Origin: Lawsonibacter sp.
GTDB lineage: Bacteria > Bacillota > Clostridia > Oscillospirales > Oscillospiraceae
Length of the DNA: 23,055 nt
Direction: 5' to 3'
Assembly (NCBI GenBank): GCA_020025455.1
Contig: JAHHSC010000009.1
Span: 1-23,055 of the forward strand
Below, in pieces: positions 1-6,827 of the stretch; positions within the stretch are counted from its first letter, which is position 1, and the number at the start of each line of letters is the position of its first letter. Both the position numbers and the translations under genes were made by a program. Below the pieces are notes generated by a model. The model saw only the letters and a program-made list of their open reading frames with translations, did no database searches and was not told where the DNA came from.

Positions 1-29
1 TCGTTTAGCTGTACAATTTTTTCGGACAT
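1..29 (-). CDS. IS256-family transposase, N-terminal end only (runs off window edge)
   Basis: Read on the minus strand, an ATG at 29-27 follows a GAAAGGAGA ribosome site at 49-41 and encodes MSEKIVQLN before the window ends. From memory this matches the start of many Firmicutes IS256-type (mutator) DDE transposases, which catalyse insertion-sequence movement. Only nine residues are visible, so the family call rests on this start and the mobile-element debris beside it. A TATAAT on the minus strand (118-123) lies upstream and could be its -10 box, but no good -35 is seen. The outer end of the element should lie somewhere between about 60 and 190; I could not define its inverted repeat. Confidence 0.55.
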
Positions 30-194
30 GGTTTGCTGTCTCCTTTCAGAATGGTGTCTCGCAATTTCATTCTACTAAGGATCTGCAAACCATGTCTATT
101 TTCTTTTTGCGCAACTTATTATACCTTATCGTTTTTCTGTTACTTGATTTGATTTTGAAAGTGTATGTTCAAATCACCGTAGCTACTTAAAATC

Positions 195-317
195 TCAGGT
201 GTGTTCCCTCTGTGTATCCTGGTTATCAAAATACGCCTGGATCATAGGGAGCAAGCTGCGGGCCAGATCATCAATGATGAAATCGGGTATTCTACCCTTT
301 ATGTCTGATTCTGACAT
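195..317 (-). CDS. Small 40-residue protein, possibly from a conjugative element
   Basis: A 40-residue ORF begins at the CAT complement 317-315 and stops at 197-195. A G-rich ribosome-site-like stretch (complement of 329-339, AAGGGGGTGAT) precedes its start. The product begins MSESDIKGRIPDFIIDDLAR and continues to a helix-like LLPMIQAYFDNQD segment. I recall similar short proteins with the DIKGRIPDF core near recombinases and conjugation genes in Clostridia, often somewhat longer at the C-terminus, so this copy may be shortened. Its function is unknown. It lies between an IS-type transposase start and a coupling-protein remnant, which supports mobile-element origin. The rest of 30-395 holds no other convincing gene. 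Confidence 0.45.
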   Translation of the reverse strand: MSESDIKGRIPDFIIDDLARSLLPMIQAYFDNQDTQREHT

Positions 318-395
318 TATCCTGGATCACCCCCTTCCCTACTATAGCCCTGGTTGGCGCTCATAACTGGGCAGGAATCGCATAGACCACATCAC

Positions 396-851
396 CGCCT
401 GCCCGTGCCGGTGCGGATCATCTTTGACGACTTTGCCACCAACACCCGCATCAGCGGCTTTGACAACCTGATGTCCGTCATCCGCTCCCGGAACATCTCG
501 GCCAGCATCATCATCCAGAGCCTGTCCCAGCTGGAAGTACTGTACGGTAAGGCCAAGTCCACGACCATCGTCAACAACTGCGACACCTGCCTCTACCTGG
601 GCGGGCAGGATGTGGAGTCCGCCCGGTACATTGCCGTCAAGGCCAACCAGGGGCCCAACTCCATCCTGAATATGCCCCTGGATGCCACCTATCTGTTCGT
701 CCGGGGCCAGGCGCCCCGGCGGGTGACGAAATACGACCTGCGGACCCACAAGGCCTATCGGGAGCTTCCGGTGGCCGGGGCCAACGCGGTCCGAAAGGAG
801 GATACATGGCACGCGCTCAACAACCAGCCCGACCGGGCTGCCAGCTTCTAA
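396..851 (+). pseudogene. C-terminal remnant of a VirD4/TraG-type coupling protein
   Basis: About 151 codons resemble the C-terminal part of VirD4/TraG coupling ATPases, membrane proteins that deliver DNA to a type IV secretion channel during conjugation. Visible hallmarks are PVRIIFDDFATN (a Walker B-like core), SVIRSRNISASIIIQSLSQL, and VNNCDTCLYLGGQDVESARY followed by LNMPLDATYLFVRGQ. Full proteins are about 600 residues; the N-terminal membrane segments and Walker A are absent. Recognisable homology starts near RLPVPVRIIF (396), and the open frame upstream to 354 does not look native, so the break lies near 390. It overlaps the next gene by 46 bases, as intact conjugation modules often do. 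As it stands it cannot make a functional ATPase. Confidence 0.75.
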
Positions 852-1192
852 GGAAGCTGGAGGCCAGAGGCGACTTTTCCCTGGAAGGGGAACCTCTGGC
901 CTGTCTCCTGGTCGAGGCCCGGGGCGACACCCTGCTCATCTCCGGCCGAACGCCCTTCCAACATAACGGCACCACCATCACCAGGCCGGAGGAGGAATTC
1001 CTCTATATTCTGGAGCAGGCCGATGCGGAGGCATTCCTTCAGGTCATGGCCCGGAGCGATCCGGTCCGGCCGGAGCGGGCCATCGCCGAGGTCTGTGAGT
1101 TTTCCGGCCCCGACCAGTCCCTGGCGTCCTTCCTGGACGATTTGGGGCTGAATTACCAGTATCACGTCATCAGGGGTGACTCCTTCTTATGA
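806..1192 (+). CDS. Hypothetical protein of a conjugative module
   Basis: A 128-residue ORF begins at an ATG preceded by GAAAGGAGG (793-801). It overlaps the end of the coupling-protein remnant, the layout expected for a translationally coupled neighbour. The product is acidic and has no signal peptide or membrane helix that I can see. Segments such as ACLLVEARGDTLLISGRTPF and FLYILEQADAEAFLQVM suggest an alpha/beta fold. I do not recognise a named family; position after VirD4 suggests an accessory gene of an integrative conjugative element. The frame is intact, but its partners are broken, so it is probably a passenger of a decaying element. Confidence 0.55.
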   Translation: MARAQQPARPGCQLLRKLEARGDFSLEGEPLACLLVEARGDTLLISGRTPFQHNGTTITRPEEEFLYILEQADAEAFLQVMARSDPVRPERAIAEVCEFSGPDQSLASFLDDLGLNYQYHVIRGDSFL

Positions 1193-1229
1193 CAGCGCAC
1201 CCACATCAACAAGAAAGGAAATGATCCGA

Positions 1230-1298
1230 ATGAATCACAACAAAACCAACGCTCCCCGCTTCGGCACCAGCAAGGGAGGTGAGCATCATGGGCATTGA
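1230..1298 (+). CDS. 22-residue basic small ORF of conjugative element type
   Basis: An ATG at 1230 is preceded by AAGAAAGGAAATG (1211-1223) and encodes a 22-residue peptide that starts MNHNKTNAPRFGTSKGG and ends in a His-rich tail. I recall near-identical short ORFs between coupling-protein and relaxase genes of Firmicutes conjugative elements. Its stop overlaps the next small ORF, whose ribosome site (AAGGGAGGTGA) lies inside it. This may be a leader peptide for translational coupling or a true micro-protein. Function unknown. Confidence 0.4.
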   Translation: MNHNKTNAPRFGTSKGGEHHGH

Positions 1299-1344
1299 TT
1301 GGGAAGATATCCTCGGTGACGACGTGGATCTTCAGGAGGCCTAA
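1288..1344 (+). pseudogene. Truncated small ORF at the mobile-element/UxaA junction
   Basis: An ATG at 1288, seven to eight bases after GGGAGGTGA (1274-1282), encodes MGIDWEDILGDDVDLQEA and then stops. Related small acidic ORFs in conjugative elements, as I remember them, start MGIDWEEIL and continue further. The stop here falls exactly where altronate dehydratase similarity begins (about 1343), so the ORF was probably cut by the same rearrangement. Function unknown. Confidence 0.35.
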
Positions 1345-1759
1345 GTCTTGCGGCTGCGTCCAGAAGGGCGGCACTGCCCCCATTGTGGATGTCATCGACT
1401 ACGGCGGCCAGGTGACTGCCCACGGTCTCAATCTGCTCTGCGGTCCCGGCAACGACCTGGTCTCCGCCACCGCCATGACGGCGGCCGGCGCTCACATCGT
1501 CCTCTTCACCACCGGACGGGGCACCCCCTTCGGCGCGCCCGCACCCACCATCAAGATCGCCAGCAACAGCCAGCTGGCGGCCAAAAAGTCCGGCTGGATC
1601 GACTTTAACGCCGGGACGGTGGCAGACGGCGAGCCCATCGCCCAGGCCGCCCAGCGGCTTTTTGATCTGGTTCTGGAGGTGGCAAGCGGCAAGCGCTCGA
1701 AAAGTGAGGCGCACGGCTTCCGGGAGATCGCCATTTTCAAGGGCGGAGTCACCCTCTGA
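1343..1759 (+). pseudogene. uxaA: C-terminal fragment of altronate dehydratase (UxaA family)
   Basis: About 138 codons match the C-terminal part of UxaA-family sugar-acid dehydratases, which convert D-altronate to 2-dehydro-3-deoxygluconate in galacturonate breakdown. Diagnostic segments are CGCVQKGGTAPIVDVIDYGG, GLNLLCGPGNDLVSATAM, VLFTTGRGTPFG, GWIDFNAG and the terminal FREIAIFKGGVTL, which is the usual family C-terminus. Intact proteins are about 490 residues, so roughly the last quarter remains. No start codon or ribosome site belongs to it; the frame merely stays open back to 1295. A good terminator follows. Galactarate dehydratase-type relatives share this domain, so the exact substrate is not certain. 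Confidence 0.8.
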
Positions 1760-1805
1760 TTTCAGCGTTTCTCCCCTCTTTCGTGCTGATTTAGCAAATC
1801 ATCCC

Positions 1806-1837
1806 AAAACGTCGGGGCCCTGTGCCCCGGCGTTTTT
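1806..1837 (+). terminator. Rho-independent terminator after the uxaA fragment
   Basis: Ten-base-pair arms ACGTCGGGGC (1809-1818) and GCCCCGGCGT (1824-1833), with one G-U pair, close a five-base loop and run into TTTTT. An AAAA run precedes the stem, so it could also act in the opposite direction. It insulates the cobalamin operon promoter from upstream transcription. Confidence 0.8.
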
Positions 1838-1874
1838 CGGTTTGCTTGATTCGGCGCATTTTTTGCAAAGGAAG

Positions 1875-1903
1875 TGGACACCGCCGTGGTTTTTCGGTAT
1901 AAT
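1875..1903 (+). promoter_or_regulatory. Housekeeping sigma promoter of the cobalamin operon
   Basis: TGGACA (1875-1880) and a perfect TATAAT (1898-1903) are separated by 17 bases. This is one mismatch from the vegetative consensus. Transcription would start near 1910, just before the riboswitch. No other comparable promoter is seen ahead of the downstream genes. Confidence 0.75.
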
Positions 1904-1911
1904 AAACATAC

Positions 1912-2134
1912 CTATCCGCGCGGGGTGTCCCGTCCTCTCCAGCAGAGGCCGGGATGAGAGAATTCGGTGCAAATCCGAAACGCTGCCGGCACTGTAAGCG
2001 GGAGATCAGACCTAAACGCCTCCGGGCGCTGAACGCGAGTTCGTCATTGGAGCCATCCGAGAAGACGGGTCTTTCATCGGTGAGAACCCAGTATGTTCCC
2101 ACAGCCCGCAAGTCAGGAGACCTATTCCGTGCCT
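1912..2134 (+). ncRNA. Cobalamin riboswitch (aptamer)
   Basis: The RNA contains the conserved core elements of the cobalamin aptamer: AATTCGGTGCAAATCCGAA (hairpin arm near 1961-1979), GCACTGTAAGCGGGAGA around 1989-2006, GAGAAGACGGGT around 2060, and the B12 box AGTCAGGAGACCT (2111-2123). A preceding stem (CCCG with CCTCT paired to AGAGG and CGGG) precedes GATGAGAG. It senses cobalamin, most likely adenosylcobalamin, and switches the downstream biosynthetic operon off when the vitamin is abundant. The outer P1 pairing is not obvious, so the ends are approximate. Open frames through it are artefacts. Confidence 0.92.
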
Positions 2135-2143
2135 TGTTTCACG

Positions 2144-2161
2144 CGTTTGCCGCTGCAAACG
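2144..2161 (+). promoter_or_regulatory. Hairpin between aptamer and terminator (possible anti-terminator arm)
   Basis: CGTTTGC (2144-2150) and GCAAACG (2155-2161) form a 7-bp hairpin with a four-base loop. Part of it, TTGCCGC (2147-2153), can instead pair with GCGGCAG (2188-2194) in the 5' arm of the terminator, giving a mutually exclusive anti-terminator. It could also serve as the loop that kisses the aptamer. This is inference from pairing only. Confidence 0.45.
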
Positions 2162-2182
2162 TGCCTTTGTTGTCGCAAAAAT

Positions 2183-2223
2183 CGGCCGCGGCAGTCTGTT
2201 GACTGCTGCGGCCGTTCTGTCTT
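2183..2223 (+). terminator. Riboswitch-controlled intrinsic terminator
   Basis: A 14-bp stem, CGGCCGCGGCAGTC (2183-2196) with GACTGCTGCGGCCG (2201-2214), has a single G-U pair, a TGTT loop and the tail TTCTGTCTT. It sits 60 bases after the B12 box and 16 bases before the first gene, the position of a transcriptional expression platform. Cobalamin binding would favour this hairpin and stop transcription before the operon. Confidence 0.85.
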
Positions 2224-2238
2224 GGAGGAGGAGCTGCC

Positions 2239-2529
2239 ATGCCGAACCAGAAAACCAGACACTACGCTTTTGTGCAGAACCGGGACTGCGAGATGTTCCC
2301 CTGTCACCCCGGCGTGCCCGTGGAGGAGTTCAACTGCCTGTTCTGCTACTGCCCCCTCTATGCGCTGGGGGAGAAGTGCGGCGGCAACTGCCAGTACACC
2401 GACAAGGGCATCAAAAGCTGCCTTTACTGCTCCTTCCCCCACCACCGGAACAACTATGACCGGGTCCTCCACCGGTTCCCAGAGCTGGCGGAGCTGGCCC
2501 GCAAAAAGGAGGACGGGAATGGCATTTGA
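2239..2529 (+). CDS. Cysteine-rich small protein (zf-like, cobalamin-associated)
   Basis: This 96-residue protein starts at an ATG after TTGGAGGAGGAG (2223-2234) and is the first gene behind the riboswitch. It contains nine cysteines plus histidines, arranged as CEMFPCHP, NCLFCYCPLY, KCGGNC and SCLYCSFPHH (about residues 17-75). This matches the cysteine-rich small domain (zf-like, PF04071), as I recall it a probable metal-binding domain repeatedly found beside or fused to cobalamin genes. There is no signal peptide or membrane segment, so it is cytoplasmic. A role in cobalt handling, redox or chaperoning is plausible but unproven. Its end overlaps cbiD by 11 bases, so the two are probably translationally coupled. 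Confidence 0.8.
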   Translation: MPNQKTRHYAFVQNRDCEMFPCHPGVPVEEFNCLFCYCPLYALGEKCGGNCQYTDKGIKSCLYCSFPHHRNNYDRVLHRFPELAELARKKEDGNGI

Positions 2530-3655
2530 CCACTACGTCCGCAGCGGGCAGACGTGGCTGCGCTGCGGCTACACCACCGGCACCTGTGCCGCCCTGGCCG
2601 CCGCCGGAGCCGCCCGCTACCTGCTCACCGGGGAGGCCCCCTCCTCCATGTCCCTCATAACGCCCAAGGGCCTTCGGGTCGAAGTGCCCATTTTGGAGCC
2701 TATGCTGGGGGCCGATTGCGCCCGCTGCGCGGTGGAGAAGGACGGCGGCGATGACGTGGACGCCACCCACGGGGCGCTGATTGTGGCGGAGGTGCAGAAA
2801 AAAGGCCCGTCCGGTATCGTCATTGACGGCGGCGAGGGGGTAGGCCGGGTGACCCGCCCCGGTCTGGAGCAGCCCGTGGGTTCTGCCGCCATTAACCGGG
2901 TCCCCCGCCAGATGATTGCCCAAGCGGTCCGGGCCGAGTGCGCGCGGGCAGACTATGGCGGCGGCCTGTCCGTCACCATCTCGGTCCCAGGCGGCGCGGA
3001 CATCGCCCGCCGTACCTTCAACCCCGTGCTGGGGATCGAGGGGGGCATCTCCATTCTGGGCACCTCCGGGGTGGTGGAGCCCATGAGCGACCAGGCCATT
3101 GTGGACACCATCGGCGTGGAGCTGCACCAGGCCAGGGCCGCCGGAGCGGACCGGCTCATTCTGACGCCGGGCAACTACGGCCTGGATTTTTTGAAGGCAA
3201 ACGCCCTCCACTTCCCCGGCGTACCGCTGGTGAAGTACTCCAACTTCATCGGGGAGGCCCTGGACCTGGCGGGCGTGGAAGGCTTCGCCCAGGTCCTGCT
3301 GGTGGGGCACATCGGCAAGCTGGTGAAGGTGGCGGGCGGCATTATGAACACCCACTCCAAGTGGGCGGACTGCCGGCTGGAGCTGTTCTGTGCCCACGCC
3401 GCTGTGTGCGGCGGAGACACGGCTCTGTGCCAGGCCCTCCTGTCCGCCCCCACCACCGACCGGGCCATCGCCCTGCTGGACGAGGCCGGTCTGAGGCAGG
3501 CGGTGATGGACCGCCTGCTGGAGGCCATCCAGCTCCATCTGGACCGGCGGGCCGCCGGTTCCTTCCAGGTGGGCGCGGTGGTCTTTTCCAACGAATTCGG
3601 CCTGCTGGGCCAGACTGATATGGCAAAGGAATTGTTGATGCAATGGAACAGATAA
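2519..3655 (+). CDS. cbiD: Cobalt-precorrin-5B C1-methyltransferase CbiD
   Basis: The 378-residue product is CbiD, which methylates C1 of the corrin ring in the anaerobic cobalamin pathway. The N-terminal signature RCGYTTGTCAA is at residues 15-25. Further family segments are AAINRVPRQMI, a central GIEGGISILGTSGVVEPMS, LILTPGNYGLDFL and VLLVGHIGKLVKVAGGIMNT. Length fits the family (about 360-380). The start is the ATG at 2519 behind AAAAAGGAGG (2504-2513), inside the end of the preceding gene; the longer upstream open frame runs through riboswitch and terminator and is not used. The 3' end overlaps cbiL by 13 bases. Confidence 0.95.
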   Translation: MAFDHYVRSGQTWLRCGYTTGTCAALAAAGAARYLLTGEAPSSMSLITPKGLRVEVPILEPMLGADCARCAVEKDGGDDVDATHGALIVAEVQKKGPSGIVIDGGEGVGRVTRPGLEQPVGSAAINRVPRQMIAQAVRAECARADYGGGLSVTISVPGGADIARRTFNPVLGIEGGISILGTSGVVEPMSDQAIVDTIGVELHQARAAGADRLILTPGNYGLDFLKANALHFPGVPLVKYSNFIGEALDLAGVEGFAQVLLVGHIGKLVKVAGGIMNTHSKWADCRLELFCAHAAVCGGDTALCQALLSAPTTDRAIALLDEAGLRQAVMDRLLEAIQLHLDRRAAGSFQVGAVVFSNEFGLLGQTDMAKELLMQWNR

Positions 3656-4353
3656 AACGTGGAACCTTATTCGGCGTGGGCGTTGGCCCCGGCGACCCGG
3701 AGCTGATGACCCTGAAGGCCGTGCGTACGCTGGAGCGCTGTCCGGTCATCGCCGCCCCCCGCACCGCCAGCGGTGAGACGCTGGCTCTGAACATCGCCGC
3801 CCAGGCGGCAGACTTAGCAGGCAAGGAGATCCTCCCCCTCTCCTTTACCATGGCCCGGGACCCCGCCCAGCGGCGGGAGGCCCACCGGGAGGCCGCGCGG
3901 CTCCTGTGCGAAAAGCTGGACCAGGGGCTGGATGTGGCCGTTGTTAATCTGGGGGATCTGTCCATCTACTCCACCTGGTCCTACCTGATGGCCCTCATTA
4001 AGCCACTGGGCTATGCGATTGTGATGGTCCCCGGCGTACCAAGCTTCTGCGCCGTGGCCGCCAGGCTTGGCATCAGTCTTGTGGAGCAGAACGAACCCCT
4101 GCACCTCTCCTCGGGCCACGGGGATTTGGACACGCTTTTGGACCTGCCCGGCACGAAGGTGCTGATGAAGTCCGGCTCCCAACTGCCCGGCGTGCTCACC
4201 GTTCTGGAGAAGCGCGGCCTGCTGGAGCACAGCGCCATGGTCCGCAGCTGCGGACTTGCCGAAGAGGCGGTCTGCCAGCCCCTCACGCAATTTGACCCGG
4301 CCAAACACGCCGGTTATTTCTCTACCGTCATCGTAAAGGAGGAAAAACCATGA
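3643..4353 (+). CDS. cbiL: Cobalt-precorrin-2 C20-methyltransferase CbiL
   Basis: A 236-residue class III (tetrapyrrole) SAM methyltransferase. The N-terminal glycine loop GVGVGPGDPELMTLKAV (about residues 11-27), the middle NLGDLSIYSTWSYL and VPGVPSFCAVAARLG, and the C-terminal YFSTVIVKEE are in the family order. The LGDLSIYSTW form separates CbiL/CobI from the related CbiF and CbiH enzymes. It adds the C20 methyl group to cobalt-factor II/precorrin-2, the first committed corrin methylation. It overlaps cbiD by 13 bases and its stop overlaps the cbiF start as ATGA, so translation is probably coupled. Confidence 0.93.
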   Translation: MEQIKRGTLFGVGVGPGDPELMTLKAVRTLERCPVIAAPRTASGETLALNIAAQAADLAGKEILPLSFTMARDPAQRREAHREAARLLCEKLDQGLDVAVVNLGDLSIYSTWSYLMALIKPLGYAIVMVPGVPSFCAVAARLGISLVEQNEPLHLSSGHGDLDTLLDLPGTKVLMKSGSQLPGVLTVLEKRGLLEHSAMVRSCGLAEEAVCQPLTQFDPAKHAGYFSTVIVKEEKP

Positions 4354-5105
4354 TCCACTTCATCGGCGCCGGTCCCGGCGCGCCCGACCTCATCACCCTC
4401 CGGGGTGCGGAGCTTCTGAAACAGGCCGATGTGGTCATCTATGCGGGCAGTCTGGTCAATCCCGCTCTGCTGGATATGACCAAGGAGGGCTGCTCCATCT
4501 ATAATAGCGCCAAAATGACCCTGGAAGAGGTGCTGGAGGTCATGGTCACGGCCGAGGCCAAGGGGCTGGACACGGTCCGCCTCCACACCGGCGACCCCTG
4601 TATCTACGGGGCCATCCGCGAGCAGATGGACCAGCTGGACCAGCTGGGTCTACCCTACGATGACACCCCGGGCGTATCCAGCTTCTGCGGGGCCGCGGCC
4701 GCCCTCCGCGCAGAGTACACCCTGCCCGGTGTCAGCCAGAGCGTCATCATCTCCCGCATGGCGGGCCGCACCCCGGTCCCGGAACGGGAGCGCATCGCCG
4801 ACCTGGCCCGTCACGGGGCATCCATGGTGCTGTTCCTGTCTGCCGGTATGCTGGCAGACCTGCAAGCCGAACTTCTGAAGGGGGCCTACACCGCCGACAC
4901 CCCCGCCGCCCTGGTCTACAAGGCCACCTGGCCAGAGCAGAAAACGGTCCGCTGCACCCTGGGCACCCTGGCCCAAGCCGGCGCGGACAACGGCATTTCC
5001 AAGACCGCCCTGGTGCTGGTGGGCGACTTTTTGGACACGGACTATGAGCGCAGCAAGCTCTACGACCCCGCCTTCACCACCGAATTCCGGGAGGGGCGGC
5101 CGTGA
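4350..5105 (+). CDS. cbiF: Cobalt-precorrin-4 C11-methyltransferase CbiF
   Basis: The 251-residue protein is a tetrapyrrole methylase with FIGAGPGAPDLITLRGAELL (residues 4-23), VIYAGSLVNPALL, VRLHTGDPCIYGAIREQM and TPGVSSFCGAAAAL. The YAGSLV and HTGDPxIYGA forms are typical of CbiF/CobM, which methylates C11 of cobalt-precorrin-4. Start is the ATG overlapping the cbiL stop, with AAAGGAGG at 4335-4342. The stop overlaps the cbiG GTG start. Confidence 0.94.
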   Translation: MIHFIGAGPGAPDLITLRGAELLKQADVVIYAGSLVNPALLDMTKEGCSIYNSAKMTLEEVLEVMVTAEAKGLDTVRLHTGDPCIYGAIREQMDQLDQLGLPYDDTPGVSSFCGAAAALRAEYTLPGVSQSVIISRMAGRTPVPERERIADLARHGASMVLFLSAGMLADLQAELLKGAYTADTPAALVYKATWPEQKTVRCTLGTLAQAGADNGISKTALVLVGDFLDTDYERSKLYDPAFTTEFREGRP

Positions 5106-6103
5106 CCGCCTTTCTGGCCTTCTCCCGCCGGGGGGAGGCCCTGGCACGGGACCTGTGCGCCGCTCTGGGCGGCACGGTGGACCGGGCGGGGAAAGACGGC
5201 ACCGCCGCCCTGTCAAAGTGGACGGCAGAGCACTTTTCTGCCGGAGACGATCTGGTCTATGTGGGTGCGGTGGGGATCGCTGTCCGGGCCGTGGCTCCGC
5301 ACCTGAAGAGCAAGGCCACCGACCCGGCCGTGGTTGCCGTGGACGAGCTGGGCCGATTTGCTGTTCCGGTGGTGTCCGGCCATCTGGGCGGTGCCAACGA
5401 TCTGGCCCGGACCCTTGGGGCGCTGTGCGGCGCTCTGCCCGTCATCACCACAGCCACCGACCTAAATGGGTTATTCGCGGTGGACGACTGGGCCAGGCGG
5501 CAGGGCTGTCTCATCCCCCAGCCCCACAAAATCAAGACCGTCTCCGCCCGGATGCTGGCTGGGGAGCCGGTGCATATTCGCTCCGCCCTGCCCGTGTGGG
5601 GTACGCCCCCAGCGGGTGTGACGCTCTGTGAAAGCGGCCCCTGTCACGCCCTGGTGGACCTATACCGTGCGAATGAGCCCTCCCCCCTGCCCATAGTCCC
5701 TAAAATTGGGGTGCTGGGCGTAGGCTGTCGGAGGGGCACCTCGCCGGAAGCCTTGGAGGAGGCCTTTTCCTCCTTCTGCACGGAACAAAATCTGTGGCCC
5801 CAGGCGATCTGTGAAGCCGCCTCCATCGACCTGAAGGCGGAGGAGCCGGGTCTGCTGGACTTCTGTGAAGCCCACGGCTGGACGCTCCATACCTACCGTG
5901 CGGAGGAACTGCGGCAGGTGGAAGGGGACTTCACTCCCTCCGCCTTTGTGGAACAGACCACCGGCGTAGATAACGTCTGTGAGCGGGCCGCCGTCAAGCG
6001 GGCGGGCGGGCCGCTGCTGGAGAAAAAATTTGCGGGCGGCGGCGTCACCCTGGCGCTGGCTGTGAAGCCCGTTACCTTAGATTGGAGATGGCAGTATGAG
6101 TGA
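5102..6103 (+). CDS. cbiG: Cobalt-precorrin-5A hydrolase CbiG
   Basis: CbiG opens the delta-lactone of cobalt-precorrin-5A and releases the C20 carbon as acetaldehyde, the ring-contraction step special to the anaerobic route. The 333-residue product shows the N-terminal/central domain with VGAVGIAVRAVAPHLKSKA and AVPVVSGHLGGANDLAR (about residues 56-110) and the C-terminal domain with GVLGVGCRRGTSPEALEEAF, ASIDLKAEEPGL and FAGGGVTLALA. Start is GTG at 5102, overlapping the cbiF stop (GTGA); the sequence begins MTAFLAFSRRG as expected. It is a separate protein here, not fused to a methylase. It overlaps cbiH by 8 bases. Confidence 0.93.
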   Translation: MTAFLAFSRRGEALARDLCAALGGTVDRAGKDGTAALSKWTAEHFSAGDDLVYVGAVGIAVRAVAPHLKSKATDPAVVAVDELGRFAVPVVSGHLGGANDLARTLGALCGALPVITTATDLNGLFAVDDWARRQGCLIPQPHKIKTVSARMLAGEPVHIRSALPVWGTPPAGVTLCESGPCHALVDLYRANEPSPLPIVPKIGVLGVGCRRGTSPEALEEAFSSFCTEQNLWPQAICEAASIDLKAEEPGLLDFCEAHGWTLHTYRAEELRQVEGDFTPSAFVEQTTGVDNVCERAAVKRAGGPLLEKKFAGGGVTLALAVKPVTLDWRWQYE

Positions 6104-6827
6104 ACTCTATGTAGTGGGGCTTGGCCCCGGCGGGAAGGAATTTCTCACCGGACAGGCCATGACCGCCCTGGAAAAGGCCGATGTGCTGTGCGGCTACACG
6201 GTGTATGTGGACTTGGTGTCCCCCCTGTTCCCCGGCAAGGAGACCTACACCACCCCCATGACCCGGGAGATCGACCGGTGCCGCTGGGCGCTGGAGACTG
6301 CGCAGAGCGGGAGACCGGTGGCCATGGTGTGCAGCGGCGATGCCGGTGTCTACGGCATGGCCGCCCCCATTCTGGAGCTGGCCCCCGACTACCCCGGCGT
6401 AGACATTGAGGTGGTCCCCGGCGTCACCGCCGCCCTGTCCGGCGGCAGCGTGCTGGGTGCGCCGCTGGGCCACGACTTCTGCGTCATCTCCCTGTCCGAT
6501 CTGCTCACTTCCTGGCCGGTCATCGAAAACCGCCTGCGCTGTGCCGCCATGGGCGATTTCGCCGTGGCCCTCTATAACCCCGCCTCCCGCAAGCGGAAGG
6601 ACCATCTGCGCCGGGCCTGTGACATTCTTCTGGAACACAAAAGCGGCGATACCGTCTGCGGCTGGGTGCGGAACATCGGCCGGGAGGGTCAGGAGAAGAA
6701 GGTGCTCACCCTGTCCCAGCTCCGGGAGGAGGAACTGGATATGTTCACCACCGTGTTCATCGGCTCCTCCACCACCCGGCAGATCGGCGGGACCATGGTG
6801 ACCCCAAGAGGGTACGACAAGAAATGA
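6096..6827 (+). CDS. cbiH: Cobalt-precorrin-3 (precorrin-3B) C17-methyltransferase CbiH
   Basis: A 243-residue tetrapyrrole methylase starting MSELYVVGLGPGGKEFLT, with CGYTVYVDLV, VCSGDAGVYGMAAPILEL, VVPGVTAALSGGSVLGAPLG and the C-terminal TVFIGSSTTRQIGGTMVTPR. These segments, especially GYTxYVDL and the ending IGSSTT, mark CbiH/CobJ. It methylates C17 and drives ring contraction. It lacks the C-terminal extra domain (nitrite/sulfite reductase-like) that some clostridial and Bacillus CbiH carry. Start ATG lies inside the last codons of cbiG with a GGAGATGG sequence upstream; the stop overlaps cbiJ as ATGA. Confidence 0.94.
   Translation: MSELYVVGLGPGGKEFLTGQAMTALEKADVLCGYTVYVDLVSPLFPGKETYTTPMTREIDRCRWALETAQSGRPVAMVCSGDAGVYGMAAPILELAPDYPGVDIEVVPGVTAALSGGSVLGAPLGHDFCVISLSDLLTSWPVIENRLRCAAMGDFAVALYNPASRKRKDHLRRACDILLEHKSGDTVCGWVRNIGREGQEKKVLTLSQLREEELDMFTTVFIGSSTTRQIGGTMVTPRGYDKK

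Larger units (their letters stand above)
354..1344 (+). mobile_element. Remnant of an integrative conjugative element
   Basis: This stretch groups the VirD4/TraG C-terminal remnant, the 128-residue hypothetical gene and the two tiny overlapping ORFs. Their order and coupling look like a piece of a Firmicutes conjugation module. No relaxase, integrase or attachment site is present, and both edges are abrupt: junk sequence on the left, a chromosomal metabolic gene fragment on the right. I read it as debris, not as a mobile unit. Confidence 0.55.

Noticed and set aside
1954..2202. An 82-codon open frame over the B12 operon leader.
   Set aside because: It is entirely riboswitch and terminator sequence; the conserved nucleotides are explained by RNA structure.
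2411..3643. A 410-codon minus-strand frame opposite cbiD.
   Set aside because: High-GC shadow of cbiD with low-complexity Gly/His/Pro-rich translation and no family resemblance. Many similar shadows occur over the whole operon.
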